A stretch of DNA of 64,000 bases, taken from Lentinus brumalis. Taxonomy: Eukaryota > Basidiomycota > Agaricomycetes > Polyporales > Polyporaceae. Position 1 is the stretch's first letter. Every line of letters starts with the position of its first letter. The notes beneath the pieces were generated by a model. That model made no database searches, was not told the DNA's origin, and worked only from the letters and a program-made list of their open reading frames with translations. The position numbers were made by a program, and so were the translations under genes. Shown here piece after piece: positions 35,985 through 47,002 of this stretch. The DNA lies in the NCBI GenBank assembly GCA_001792895.1, contig MARA01000012.1, forward strand, positions 992,001 to 1,056,000, given 5' to 3'.

Positions 35985-38643
35985 GGTCCTCTGTTTCTTC
36001 CGCCGATGAGTGGGCGGGCGCGGGCGCAGGTTTCAGTCTAGTGCAGGTGATCGATAAGAGTCATCTCCTAACTCCAGCGACGGCTTATATAGAGGCAACT
36101 TCGTCAGGTGTTCAAGATTCGGATGGCAAGTAGAGGACACTTGATTCGTCATGGCACATTCCGTATGGCGCGGATGGCGGGCGCAGTGAGATTCGGATCC
36201 TATCGCAAGCCCGCCCAGGAGCCTCATGGTGGCAAACAGGGGTGGGGATATGAAACTAGCCGCCACGCGCCTGATCCACGAGATCTTACAACAGAATCGC
36301 ATTGCCCCTGCTACGAAGACGGATAAAGACATAGTAAAGGCGTCTGCGAATACACTCATCCGCTTCACCACGCGTGCTCAACAGCTCGCGCGGAGCCAAA
36401 TAGACACGCTTGAAAGGAGGTACCGACTTGCACTCGTTCTCGTCTGATTCCTGTACTTGATGTCGACGTCTGCAAAGGGGACTCCATACCGCCAGGCAAG
36501 CATGCAGGTTTCATCGTCGAGCTAGGGAACTAGTCAGTGAACCGCCAGGAGGAAAACCTCGAAGGAAATGCTTGACTACGGACCTCTACGCACCACCGGG
36601 ACTCCTTGCGAGCACAGTGGCTAAAAGTAGGAATGACGATGTCTGGATGGAGAATCTCAACGAGGTCACTGAACAGGAGATACGTATCGTCAACGATGAT
36701 CGGACCTAAGAAACAAGAAAGATCGAGGGGACTCACAAGTTCCAGATTATGCTCCTATCCTTGATTATAGACCAGCTCGAAAGGAACCATAGATCGAAGC
36801 GAATCTTCTCGAATCTCTACGCGAGGATGTCCTGCGTTCTGTTGTTCTGTTGCAATCAACTACTAACCAAGCCGCGTGCAAAGCTAACCACCGGAAATAG
36901 GCGCGGGCAAGAGCACCGTGATGACCGGACGGTCTAGATCTGCATGGCGGTCTTGAACAACGTAGCGGACTAGCTCATCTCGGAGGAGGAAGGTATTTTC
37001 AGGCGCCGACCAACGTTACGTGTGCCAGCCCACACACTTGCGCTGACGACGTCTACGGGCTACCTATGATTTTGGGCGGTGCACACTTTGTCTGATCGAC
37101 ACGTACCGGAAGACGGCCGCATCATATCCAACCGCTTGAACCGAATCTTCTGTCATGGCCAGAAGACCTGGTTCACAAAACTCGACGCTGGAGGCCGGCC
37201 TAGTCAGGATATTCTTGTGCGGCTTGCGGGATGTCAGCATCTCTCGATGTGTCACGGGGGGCCCAAGACGACGATATTGAGCAAGGACCGAAACGCAAGC
37301 GGCTTCAACTGCAGCGTACAGACCCGGGACGACACTGCCGGTTAAGCGAGTCAGAATATCACTTGGTGTGCACAGATATGAGCGGCATATCCAAAGTGAT
37401 ACGAGGAGGGATTACTGGGTTCGGCAGCACAGGGATGGGCTCCTTCGCCACATCGACGCTGAAAAAGTCTCCGAGATATCCGGAAGTCGCTCGTGAAGGG
37501 CCGCCGCCGGTAGGTGGCCGAGCTGCAGGAAATTGGAGGTAGATATGGTCCGATCGAACCCTCCGATTGGACCAAGTGATACATCCTCACCACGCGAGCT
37601 GGAGGAGACAGCCGCCACTGTACATACCAGGCGGATGCACGCGAACCGCAGGAGCAGGCCAGCACACGCCACGATCGCGTACCGTCACCCGAGCAAGCGG
37701 GCAACTGAAGCACGTACAGCCGTAACTGCTGGTAGGGAGACTGGACGGTCAGCAGTAGCGCCACAATAGTATGCCTCGCCACCTCTGGCCACCCTTGCCG
37801 GACTCGAGAGACTGGCCATCAAATGCGCGCTGTGAGACCTTGCTCTCTTTCGGTCTCGTTCTAGACAAGGAATACCTAGGTGCTTATATTACCTTGAAGC
37901 AGGGGTGAAAACGCAGATTGGGACCGGCAGGGGGCGTCCGCACCTCAATGACGGTGCCTTCGCGACACATGCAAGGGAAGACATTATGGTTTCCAGGCCA
38001 GTCACAACACTTGGATGGGGACAACACTTGGATGGGGACAAGAAGTGAATGCACAGGAGCAGTCTGCTGTCGCTACTCACATGGTGGCATGTATGTGCCG
38101 CCGCTTGCTGTCCTCCTCTATGTTCTACAGCATTTGTCGACCCCATCTCGTTCGAACCGACGATGTCACCGCGGACTTAATATATGCCAAGGTGTCTGCC
38201 GCACATACTCAGTAGCCCTTTTCCGGGCAGACAGATTCCAGCGCGACACACCTGAACAAGGGCAGTCTGACTCCGCGACTCGGGGAGGAGCGTGGTGGTA
38301 CACACTCGCGGCCGGTCTTCTCGCAAACTGGTTAAGCGCGGCCCCTGCTGGAAGTTTTTGCGAGCATTAATGTGGGGACCAAGTCGCGCCAATTTGAATA
38401 AGGACGACGCTGACACCATAAGACAAGACACTGGGCAGAAGAGAGAGGCAGAGAGACAGTAATAAGTAAGTACCGTCAGTAAGTGGTACATCCGACATCG
38501 GGTTCGGCCCGAGCGGCCATCGCCAAGTATTTGGCACGCAAGTTGAGTGGAATATCAGCACTTGAAGAGAGCTCAAGCAGTCTACATCGCTAGGTATAAA
38601 AAGCAAGATCTAACAACATAATGCGTCGACCTCGAGGCGGTCT
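35985..38643. other. 2.7 kb gene-poor stretch with possible decayed coding pieces
   Basis: No complete gene is supportable. Plus-strand pieces that look protein-like: LIHEILQQNRIAPATKTDKD at about 36264-36323, a P-loop-like IGAGKSTVMTGR at about 36899-36934 directly after a possible AG acceptor, and WSD-type text around 37530-37640. Stops separate them. The P-loop resemblance rests on one short motif and may be chance. A 17-bp unit (ACAACACTTGGATGGGG) is duplicated in tandem at 38004-38037. Confidence 0.3.
36084..36091 (-). promoter_or_regulatory. TATA box of ABM gene A
   Basis: TATATAAG on the minus strand, 100 bp before the ATG at 35984. Comparable boxes precede the two paralogues. Confidence 0.5.
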
Positions 38644-41532
38644 TTACGGTATAGCGCCAAGCGGATCGTAAGGAGTCTCCTTCAAGTTTGGCTTGTAATC
38701 GCGCGAACCACGATTCGGCCGCTCCGAAACGGCTGCAGCGGGAGGAGGACTCCTGAACGACGCCGGAAGGGGCTGGGCACGCGGCATCGGGAGCACGGCC
38801 GATGTTCGGGGAGGGACGCGGGGAAGCGTCGCGATCGGCGAGTCCGAGCTCGAGAAGGAGGACCGCGTGTAGTTCCATGGCGCGCTGAATGCCGACGTCG
38901 AGGTCTTCGGCGTGAGAGATGGCGACAGTGCAGACAGCACGCCGGCAGGAGCGGGGGCGGCGGTAATGGGCGGTGGGCGGTGCGTTTGGGTGGGGGGCAC
39001 GACGGGGGCGGGGACGGCGGCCTTGGTGGGTGGACTGGACCCCGATGCATGAGGCATGAAGTAGTCCTGTGAGCGACGCACTCCAACTCCTTGCGGGCGT
39101 GCCTCGATGGGTATGGCAGCGGGCCTTGGAGGGTGCGGCGTCGAGTTCGTCCTACTCAGCGCCGCAACGGCCTCCTTCTCCCTCCTCTCCTTCTCTCGTC
39201 TCCGTTGCGCCTCTTCCTCGCCCAGTAGACGGTCATCCTCGACCTCGGTGACTGTGCCCTTGAGCACGTCCCGAACGTACGCAAGGCTCTCTAGTGCTTC
39301 GCGCTTTCTCCTCTGAACCACATGCTTGGCAGCGTCGTCTGAGGCGTCGCCCTCGTCCAGCAAAAGAGTGTCGACGATCCAACCGAGGGTGTCTCCAAGC
39401 TTCCGTCGCAGGGCCTGCTCCTGTGCCACCTCCCTCTCCATCTCGCGGCGACTACGAGGCTCCCACGGGGGACGCTCGACGGCAGTGGGCCTTTCTGGAG
39501 ACATGGGATAGAGGGCATTTGCTGGCGGAGGAGACAGCGGCAGGCGATTCAGAGCAGCAGACAGATCCGGTAGGTTTCTCTATAGAGAAGGAACGTCAGC
39601 ACACTGCCGACATGTGCACAATGGATGATTCGCCCTCACCTTCAGCTCGGAAACGGCATTCATGACAGTCTTGTTGATGCCCAAGCTCTCCCCTCGTTCC
39701 AACAGGCCTCGTGCGAATGTCTCGGGAATACCCATAGGAGTCGACACCTGCCGGTTGTGAATGCCTTTGCTGCCGCCAGGCTCCCCAGGCGCGAGGTACC
39801 CGTTTGCGTTTGTGAAAGAGCGGCTCCTTTCCGCTTGCCGAGGTCGTCGGTGAACCGGAGGCGATGTTGGGGGAGGTACCTCGACTGGGATATTCAAGAA
39901 ATTCTTGTTCTCATGGATGACAGAGACACCGGTTGTGGGGGTGGGAGACATTTGCAGCGTCAGCGCTTGTCGGAGTAGGAGTGTTGCATGGTGCAGGGGA
40001 GCCGACTCGGTGCTTCCGCCGGCTGCCGCGGGGTCGGCGGGGTATCGGAGCAGGTATGTGAGCTGACTGCTATAGTCGGCGGGTATTACTGCAAAAAGAC
40101 GTTTAAGAACGCTCCACGGACAGCGGAGTAACACCCTTACGCTGGTTGCGAATCCGGATAAGCATGGCTACGCAGATCCATAGAGCGATGTTGAATGTCG
40201 GGTCCACTGCGAAGAGGCCATCCCACATGACCATCGCATCCTCCATACCAAACTCGCGAGTGAACAGCAGACGTAGCCACCGACTAGACAGCATTACGTC
40301 AGGATGTGCATCGAAGTTCGAACATACATGGTTTGAGACTCACATCCCGTAGATTTGCGGTTCTATGCCAGCAGTCTGCAAGGACTTCCATAGCTCTGGG
40401 TCGACGCCCTTGAGGAAGACGGACTGGATGCGGTTACAATCTTCGACTATAGGCGCGATGTATGGTTTGACTCGCGTGTCCCCAGAGACGTTCAGCTGCA
40501 CGTGGGACGGGAGAGGAGAATGATCTGCAGGGGTCTTGCCCTCCTGCCACTCATACCATCGACCTGCACCCTTCATTACGGCGGTGAAGAGCAGCCACGC
40601 GTCTGCTGCGACCCAAGCTCGCGAGCAAAACTCCTTGGTCGAAGTATCGGTGTTGGTATCCTCTGAGAGGGAGTCGTAGTCGACCGCGTAGTATAGAGGG
40701 GCGAGAAGTTCGTGCATCCCTTGCCGGTAGCCAACATCTGGATGCATGTCCGAGTAGAGGTAGAGGATATTGGTCAGTTCTGCCTGCACTTCGGCGTCGC
40801 GGAAGTACGTGATGTCCGGGAAGCTATATGCGGAAATATGTCTCAATCGAATGGCAACATAGACCCCGTTTGAATTTTACGTACGTTCGCTCCACGTCCT
40901 GCAGGATAGTCTTCCGCAACTCGACGGCTGCAAACCATTCGCGCCATGGGTTCTGGATCCCAATCAGTTCGAGATCATGATGGCCTGGCGAAGATAGACG
41001 CACCTCATCATGCAAGCTCAAAGGGTTGTTCTTCTCCAGGTTTGCAGACGATCCCTCTGTTCGTGGAGGTGATGCGCCAGAACCGGGAACAGTGAAGCCC
41101 TCCTCGTATCCTCCATCCGGCGCCCGCATCTTCTCCATGAGCAGCCTCCGATAATCCTCCCGGCTGGCTCGCAAACGCTTCCACGGCGGCGCAGCCTCGA
41201 CATCCGCAACATCTTGCAACGGTTCATCGGGCACCAGGAACAGCTTCGATAGTCGTTAGCGCGAAACAAGGAGTACACACTGGGAACCACCAAACACCTT
41301 CCAAGCCATGCTCCTCCCCGCTACGCCTGCGCCCTTCCGCGCGCCCTGGAAGAGCCGTCCGCTCAGCGTTGCATCCTTCAGCTTCGCGAGTTTGTGCCGG
41401 GAGTTGAAGAGGTGGTCATACGCGTCCCTGAAGGCAAGGTTCGTGGTTACAGAGATGAGTCTGTGGACCGAGCCCCAATCAGAGGACAGACTTGATTTCT
41501 GTGACGTCTGGTCTATGCCTTGAGTCCGCCAT
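38644..41532 (-). CDS. TBC1D5-like Rab GTPase-activating protein
   Basis: The TBC domain carries the catalytic arginine motif ILQDVERTFPDITYFRD (IxxDxxR) and the glutamine finger VGYRQGMHELLAPLYYAVDY (YxQ), so GAP activity is expected. Before it come LSGRLFQGARKGAGVAGRSM and WKRLRASREDYRRLLMEKMR, as in TBC1D5 homologues. After it are GIEPQIYG-RWLRLLFTREF, LFAVDPTFNIALWICVAML and a long disordered tail with many Pro/Ser, an Arg/Glu-rich helix (EEAQRRREKERREKEAVAAL) and the end KETPYDPLGAIP with TAA at 38644-38646. In other fungi and animals this group acts on Rab7 at late endosomes with retromer. The start at 41532 (MADSRHRPDVTEIK-DAYDHLF) needs a weak donor (AA/GTCTGT) and is tentative; the start may lie elsewhere. 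Confidence 0.88.
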
Positions 41533-42173
41533 CACCGCAAGGTAGATAGGACAGCAGAGAGCGTGGATGGGGCAAGTGAGACGGTATGAAGGTGAGTAGT
41601 GGACTATTAGCAGAGCGCATCTGTGGCTGGAGATGATGGGAGCCGTACAGCCCTTGCGCTACTCAACGCCGACGTCATACGAGCGCCCAAAGCCTGCATC
41701 TTCCCCATGTACCACATTTAATGGCTCACTCTTTGCCTTCTGTTGGCTGTAAGTGAGACCGATTTGTAAACCACTTAGTTGCTCTCAACCTCGACTCACG
41801 CTGCCAGCTTGATGCACGGTCTGATTAGCAGCACGCCCTCGACAAGATCGCTCACCACTACACAAATAATTTACCCCCATGTGTGTAGGTACACGCGAGG
41901 ATGGCGAGGTCCAATATGAGCTCACGAAGTACACGCAAGATCTCGGAGAGGAGGATTAATGTAGTGGGGCGGAGCGCTCGGGCCTAGTATGAGATTTCAC
42001 GAGACTTCAAGCTTCAAGCAACGCCTTTCTACGAGAAATTTTAGGGCTCGCGAAGTCTCTGGGCCCCTCGCGAGCAAGTCGTGTACTTAGTGAAGGCAGC
42101 CAACACTAGCACTTATAATCAGCTAATGTACATCATGCCCTCGTTGCATTTATTGAACTCTCTCTGATGCCTC
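41533..42173. other. intergenic, upstream of the TBC gene
   Basis: Promoter side of the TBC gene and 3' flank of ABM gene B. No coding or repeat structure seen. Confidence 0.5.
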
Positions 42174-42999
42174 TCAATCCAAAATCAACGGGACGTGAAC
42201 GATCGAAGCGTCGGCGAGAGCCTTAATCTTTGTGATGAATTCACCCGATCCTTGATCGCTCTTCACCAAATCCCAGTGCGCCTGCGTGACTGATCAGAAG
42301 CCATCAACCATACTCGCTCGAAATGCACTCACTTCGACGTTCGTCCAGCCGATGAATAGTACCAAGACGTTGTCCTTCTCCTTCAGCGGGCCCCACGAAG
42401 TGTAAAAGACGCTAGCTTCCTCGCTGTTGGTCTTTACGAGCTCCCCGAGGTGCTTCGCCAGGCCGTCCACGACTCCTTCGAGCTCGCGCTTGGACTTGCC
42501 CTCGTGCAGCGTAAACGTCGCGATCTCCGCGACAGGAGCTTCGAACGCCTTGTAAGGCTCGTTCCTGGGTTTGACGTGCACCATCGTGGGTGGGCCCTTG
42601 GTGAAGTCGAACAGTGAGGTGATCGAGCCGCCCAGCTTGGAATAGGTCTCCTTATTATTGATGAGCTTCTCATGGTGCTCGTAGGACTCCCATACTGTAG
42701 AAGATAGGAGGACACGAATCAGTCCATTGTGCATATCCGAGCTCAGTTGTCGGTCCTACCTACGACGAGGTATGCTGTCGCCTTATCCTCGTGCTGCACA
42801 CCGTGGTAGACCCTATTGCAACACACGGTCTGATGGTCAATACCAAAAGTCAGATATGGCCGCATAGTACGTACTTGATTGCACCATCCTGCTCCTTGAG
42901 GATAGAGGCAGCAGTTGCGAAGAGATCTTTGTTTTGCGGGTTCTGGAGCAGGGGTCCCGCGGCGGCAGCATATGCCAGTTCAACTGTCGGATTGCCCAT
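42174..42999 (-). CDS. ABM-type dimeric alpha/beta-barrel protein B
   Basis: Exon 1 (from 42999) reads MGNPTVELAYAAAAGPLLQN, then FATAASILKEQDGAIK. Exon 2 is VYHGVQHEDKATAYLV. Exon 3 starts VWESYEHHEKLINNKETYSK and has EAPVAEIATFTLHEGKSKRE and FIGWTNVE. Exon 4 is AHWDLVKSDQGSGEFI..., ADASIVHVPLILD with TGA at 42174-42176. About 212 residues; intron positions are the same as in copies A and C, and the sequence is closest to C. Both halves carry the HEDK and AHW-type signatures of this family. Its role is unknown; small soluble proteins of this kind are thought of as stress or monooxygenase-like proteins. Confidence 0.85.
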
Positions 43000-43397
43000 A
43001 CTGTATCGTCGAGGTTGGCAGTACTAGTGAGTTGCGCGGGCGGCGGGTAAACTTATCGCAGGAGCCGTGGGCGGGTGGGGCTCAGCCGGACGCCTTGACT
43101 CTGCGCTTTTATAGTCAGTCGTTCGGATCCGGAGTGGGGTTCGCCAAGATCAATATCATTCCATACTTACCGTTCATAACCGAAGAAGTCGTAATCAAGT
43201 AAGTATGTAGGTAACACCATGCGCAGCTCATAGTCAGCTCGGATTGCACAAGCTCGTCACAGAGTCTTCCCTGGCTTCCCTGGCTTTCTCAGCGGTTGTC
43301 GGCATAGGTCATAACTTGTGCAAGGCCCGGCTTAACCGGTACCCGGAAGCTTGTGGCATTTTCTCCCCTGATATCAATTGGTTCTGCAGAACAGACC
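43000..43397. other. promoter region of ABM gene B
   Basis: About 400 bp between the start of ABM gene B and the MITE, with the TATA box and no gene. Confidence 0.5.
43106..43113 (-). promoter_or_regulatory. TATA box of ABM gene B
   Basis: TATAAAAG on the minus strand, 107 bp before the ATG at 42999. Confidence 0.5.
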
Positions 43398-43757
43398 AGG
43401 ACCCCTGACAATGGTAGGTTCAGCCGGATCGTGATTTTTGGCGAGAGGTCAAAAATGTCAGGACAAATCTGCGATTTTTTGGCTCAAAAATGTCCGGATG
43501 GGATCCAAAAAGAGGGTCAAAAAATCGCAATTTTGTCCGGATGAAGGGCGCTAAGGCCGTTCCGGGGCCGCCGCCCTTCGGGCGGCTAATTTCGCGTCGT
43601 CCGCCCGCCCAACTCTGTCCGGACGGCGATCCAGTGTGCGTAAAAAATGGCCCCAAATGAGCCAAAATATGTCCGGATGGGATCCAAAATGGGGGGTCCA
43701 AAAGCTGATTTTTGTCCGGATGGCGATCCGGCTGCCCCTACTATTGTCAGGGGTCCT
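43398..43757. mobile_element. MITE, 360 bp, hAT-like, 8-bp target site duplication
   Basis: Left end AGGACCCCTGACAATGGTAG, right end its near-perfect inverse (AGGACCCCTGACAATAGTAG read inward). The match goes on through CAGCCGGATCG for about 33 bp with few mismatches. AACAGACC stands directly outside both ends (43390-43397 and 43758-43765), an 8-bp duplication as made by hAT transposases. Inside, TGTCCGGATGGGATCCAAAA occurs twice (near 43488 and 43671) and TGTCCGGATGGCGATCC once, on either side of a GC-rich core (43551-43620). There is no transposase; long frames across it are by-products of the repeats. The clean duplication and matching ends indicate recent insertion. Confidence 0.88.
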
Positions 43758-44131
43758 AACAGACCGCAAGAAATCGCAGCCGCGGTATCTGTCCTGCCCC
43801 AGTCTGAATATTTATCCCGTTGTCAGTATGTGAGTCAGTTCCTCGCGGATAGTGGCCAACTCACTTCTACCTCCAGATTTGCTTGCGCCGGGGTCCTACA
43901 TGCTGTTACTGGGTCACGTAGTGCGCGCAGATGTGCCGTTAGCTGCCACAGCATGGCCTACTGGCCGTGCCTCAGGCTTAAAGCCCGGAGAGTCGGCACC
44001 GGCGACCCTACTACTAACTTACCAACTTGAAGGTTGAAGGCTGTTACCTACCTGCGCATGCGATAGTAGTCGTATTTCTACATAATGACAGATCTGCTAA
44101 GGCGCTTCTTGTGTTATTGCACCCATCGCGC
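43758..44131. other. intergenic between the MITE and ABM gene C
   Basis: About 370 bp, 3' flank of ABM gene C. Nothing coding seen. Confidence 0.5.
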
Positions 44132-44957
44132 TCAGTACAGAGCCAGCGGGACGTGGACGACCTCGACATCCGAGATAGCCCTGCACCTGCCGATGAGGGC
44201 AATCGCTCCAGGGTCGCTCTTCACGAGGTTCCAATGCGCCTGAATATCGCAAACACTGATCAGTTCCGTCACCCCGATGCTAGAGCAGGTCACCGTACGT
44301 CAACGCTGGACCAGCCGATGAAAAGCACAAAGGCGTTATCCTTCTCCCTCGCTGGGCCCCACGAGGCGTGGAAGGCGCCATTCGTCCCAGGCTCGTTGGC
44401 GTTGATCGCATCCGCAAGAGTCTTCACGAGCCCTTCAAGCTCAGACTTGGACTGACCCTCGCGAAGCGTGAACGTTGCGATCTCGACCACCGGAGCCTCG
44501 AAGGCCTTGTAGGGCTCATTGGTGGTGTCAACGTGCAGCATCGTCACTGGGCCCTTCGATTTGTCGAAGACGGACTCCACAGAACCCGTCAACTTTGGGT
44601 AGGTTGTGGTGTCGTCCATAAGCTTCTTGTGATGCTCGTAGGACTCCCATACTTGATAGATGAGACAGAGGACCCGCGTCAGTCCCTGTACATATTCCAG
44701 CGTGGCTGGCGACATTACCGATGACGTGGTAAGCTGTCACCTTGTCCTCGTGCTGGACCCCATAGTAGATCCTATCGCAGGGTACGCGGATGGTCAGCAC
44801 GCTCGACAACTTCGAAGAGACAGAGTATGCACTTGATAAGTCCTTCCTGTGCCTTGAGGACCGAGAAAGGTGTCGCTACGACATCCTTGTTATGCGGGTC
44901 CTGGCGAACGAGCTCCGTAGCAGGACCGTATACAAGCTCTACTGTCGGGTTTCCCAT
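44132..44957 (-). CDS. ABM-type dimeric alpha/beta-barrel protein C
   Basis: Exon 1 (from 44957) is MGNPTVELVYGPATELVRQD, then VVATPFSVLKAQEGLIK. Exon 2 is IYYGVQHEDKVTAYHVI. Exon 3 starts VWESYEHHKKLMDDTTTYPK, with EAPVVEIATFTLREGQSKSE and SWGPAREKDNAFVLFIGW. Exon 4 is AHWNLVKSDPGAIALIGRCR, then ISDVEVVHVPLALY with TGA at 44132-44134. The frame is also open upstream to a Met at 45008, but the paralogue alignment favours 44957. Same exon plan and length as copies A and B. Its coding length (826 bp genomic) equals theirs exactly, showing that introns have kept their sizes. Confidence 0.85.
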
Positions 44958-45341
44958 GTCGGTGAATGTGGTGAGTAGTCCGAATAAGAGTTCCAGGAGC
45001 GTGGGCAAGCAAAACTGTGGCAGATGTGAGCGTACTTAAATATCTTTGCCGGCGAGCGCCTACGTATTGATCCTTCCTCAAAGTTCCCTTCCAAGTTCCC
45101 TTCCGGGTTCTCCGACTACCTGAGCTATATCGGTAGCGTACTTGATCGCTTCAATTACATCCGTTCTCTGTTCCTACGCTCCCACCTGCTGCATACAAGT
45201 TGCATATGCTAGGAAGCAGCACGCTAGACCAGGGTGAGCAATGATTTGAACGAGTCCCGACTCTAGTATAAGCAAATCGCCATGGCGCCGCGGCGTCACT
45301 GGTCAGAACGTATGAACCCGACGCAGCAAGCAAACAGCAGT
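44958..45341. other. promoter region of ABM gene C
   Basis: It also holds the 3' flank of the ureohydrolase gene. AGTTCCCTTCC is repeated near 45080-45105. No gene seen. Confidence 0.5.
45035..45042 (-). promoter_or_regulatory. TATA-like box of ABM gene C
   Basis: TATTTAAG on the minus strand, 78 bp before the ATG at 44957. Confidence 0.4.
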
Positions 45342-46877
45342 TTACTCAGTCAAAGGCGTCTTCGCCATGAGACCGAGAATCTCCCAGCCGATGTTAGCAG
45401 CAGCGATCTGAGTGATCTCGTCCTGCGTATCGTAGTCGGGTGCGACCTCGACGATGTCGGCACCAACAATCTTGAGCCCAGCAAGACCCTGGAGGATCTT
45501 CTTTATTTCCTGCGAAGCAAAGCACAATCACTTAAGTGAGCGCGGACAGACGTTGTGACGATACATACCCTGGTCGTGAAACCGCCAATCTCCGGGGTGC
45601 CAGTCGCAGGGGCCATGCCGGGTCAATGACATCAATATCAAGAGTGACTGCGAACTGTCAGCAACTGGGAGAGATATTCTGAGCGTGTGCGAGGGCTTAC
45701 TGTACACCGGGTTGTCGCCAACGGTCTCACGGATTTTCTTCACAATGCCTTGCCAGCCTATGTCCTCGGCATCCCACGCGTGCGAGATGACCCAGCCGAA
45801 CTTGTGGTCGTCTTCGTAGTCCTCCCAGCTATTGATCGCCCCACGGATGCCGACGTGCTGCATGGGGACAGGTGTAAATACCAGCGAAGGGTCGCGAAGG
45901 AGCATTCTAGACATACGATGTTGGCGTTGTTGGGCGCCAGCAGACCCTCTTTGTGCGCGTAGTAGAAGTAGCTGCCGTGGCTGACGGGGATCTCCTCCCC
46001 GGGAGCCAAGGGCTGTCGGCCATAGGCTTCGGCTTCCACGTATCTAGGTGGCTGTCGAAGTGAATGACACTGACGGGACCGTATACGCTCGCAACCCCGC
46101 GGAGCAGAGGAAGGGTGATCGTGTGGTCACCGCCCTGTTGTCGCCTTGAGCGACATCCACACAAGAGTGCGAAGACGGCACGTACAAGGGTCAATACACG
46201 AGGATGGAACTTGCCATCTTTGGCGATGCTCTTGCCCGTATATGAATGCACGCTGGTCCCAGAGAGCAGGGCAGCATTGGCGAGCTCAAGCTGGCGGAGC
46301 GCAACCTTGTTGTCAGTCAGAACCATCGCTGCCGAAGCAGTCAGCAGGCTTATTGGGACTGAAGGGCAGTCCTTAGCACTCACGGACATCGCCGCAGTCG
46401 ACAACGTCGAGATGATCCGTGATACGGATGCCTGCGGGGACGTTGATTCTGCTGATACCGAGGCGGCGAGAGCCCTTGCGAATACCGTTAGGACCAAAAC
46501 GCGCACTACGAGTCAGTCGTCAGCATCTAACCCCGGACACGGTCATACGATTCTATAAAAATCACTCACCCAGGACGAAAGCTGGTGGCAGTATCAAAAG
46601 GCGCACCAATAACGGCAACGTCGTATTCAGTCTCGGCATCAGCACCAAAACACCTGATCGGGGCCGCCCTTGCGAAAGTCGTCAGACCGTTGTAGGCGGT
46701 ACGTGCCCACGCCTCGTTCGACATGTCAGCATCATAGGGAGCGAAGATTTCCGTGAAGTTAAGCGAGTGAACGTTCTCCGAGTTGACGACGCCCATGGGG
46801 TACTGGACGCCCGCCAGGACCTGAGCAGCCTGGCTCACGACGAAGGTAGCGGCAGCGAGACGAGGTGAGAAGACCAT
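45342..46877 (-). CDS. agmatinase-type ureohydrolase with signal peptide
   Basis: The ureohydrolase metal motifs are complete: [24 protein letters not shown] (DxHxD) and [20 protein letters not shown] (DxDxxDP). The [11 protein letters not shown] segment after the last motif points to the agmatinase rather than the arginase branch. N-terminal parts are [19 protein letters not shown] and [14 protein letters not shown]; the C-terminal part is [20 protein letters not shown], ending AKTPLTE with TAA at 45342-45344. Such Mn enzymes split agmatine or related guanidino compounds to urea and an amine. Oddity: the protein starts with [23 protein letters not shown], a likely secretion signal, followed by about 50 extra residues before the core, so the product is probably secreted or vacuolar. 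At least seven introns. Actual substrate is not known. Confidence 0.88.
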
Positions 46878-46936
46878 GGGGCGCGTCGGGCGACAGGTGT
46901 ACGCTGAGACCTCTCATCCCGAGCATCAGGTCCGTG

Positions 46937-46942
46937 TTTATA
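46937..46942 (-). promoter_or_regulatory. TATA box of the ureohydrolase gene
   Basis: TATAAA on the minus strand about 60 bp upstream of the ATG at 46877. Confidence 0.5.
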
Positions 46943-46967
46943 TGCGATCGGTCGCAGTGGAGGGCGG

Positions 46968-47002
46968 CAGAGAGATAACAGACTATGCCTGTTATCTCTC
47001 TG
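46968..47002. repeat. perfect 14-bp inverted repeat (hairpin or operator-like)
   Basis: CAGAGAGATAACAG and its exact reverse complement are separated by seven bases (ACTATGC). It lies about 26 bp upstream of the TATA box of the ureohydrolase gene and contains GATAA in both orientations. In fungi GATA sites bind nitrogen-regulation factors; a role here is inference. Confidence 0.7.

Noticed and set aside
38004..38037. two tandem copies of a 17-bp unit
   Set aside because: Only two copies; likely slippage rather than a functional repeat or array.
43420..43701. overlapping frames on both strands
   Set aside because: They lie within the hAT-like MITE and come from its internal repeats.
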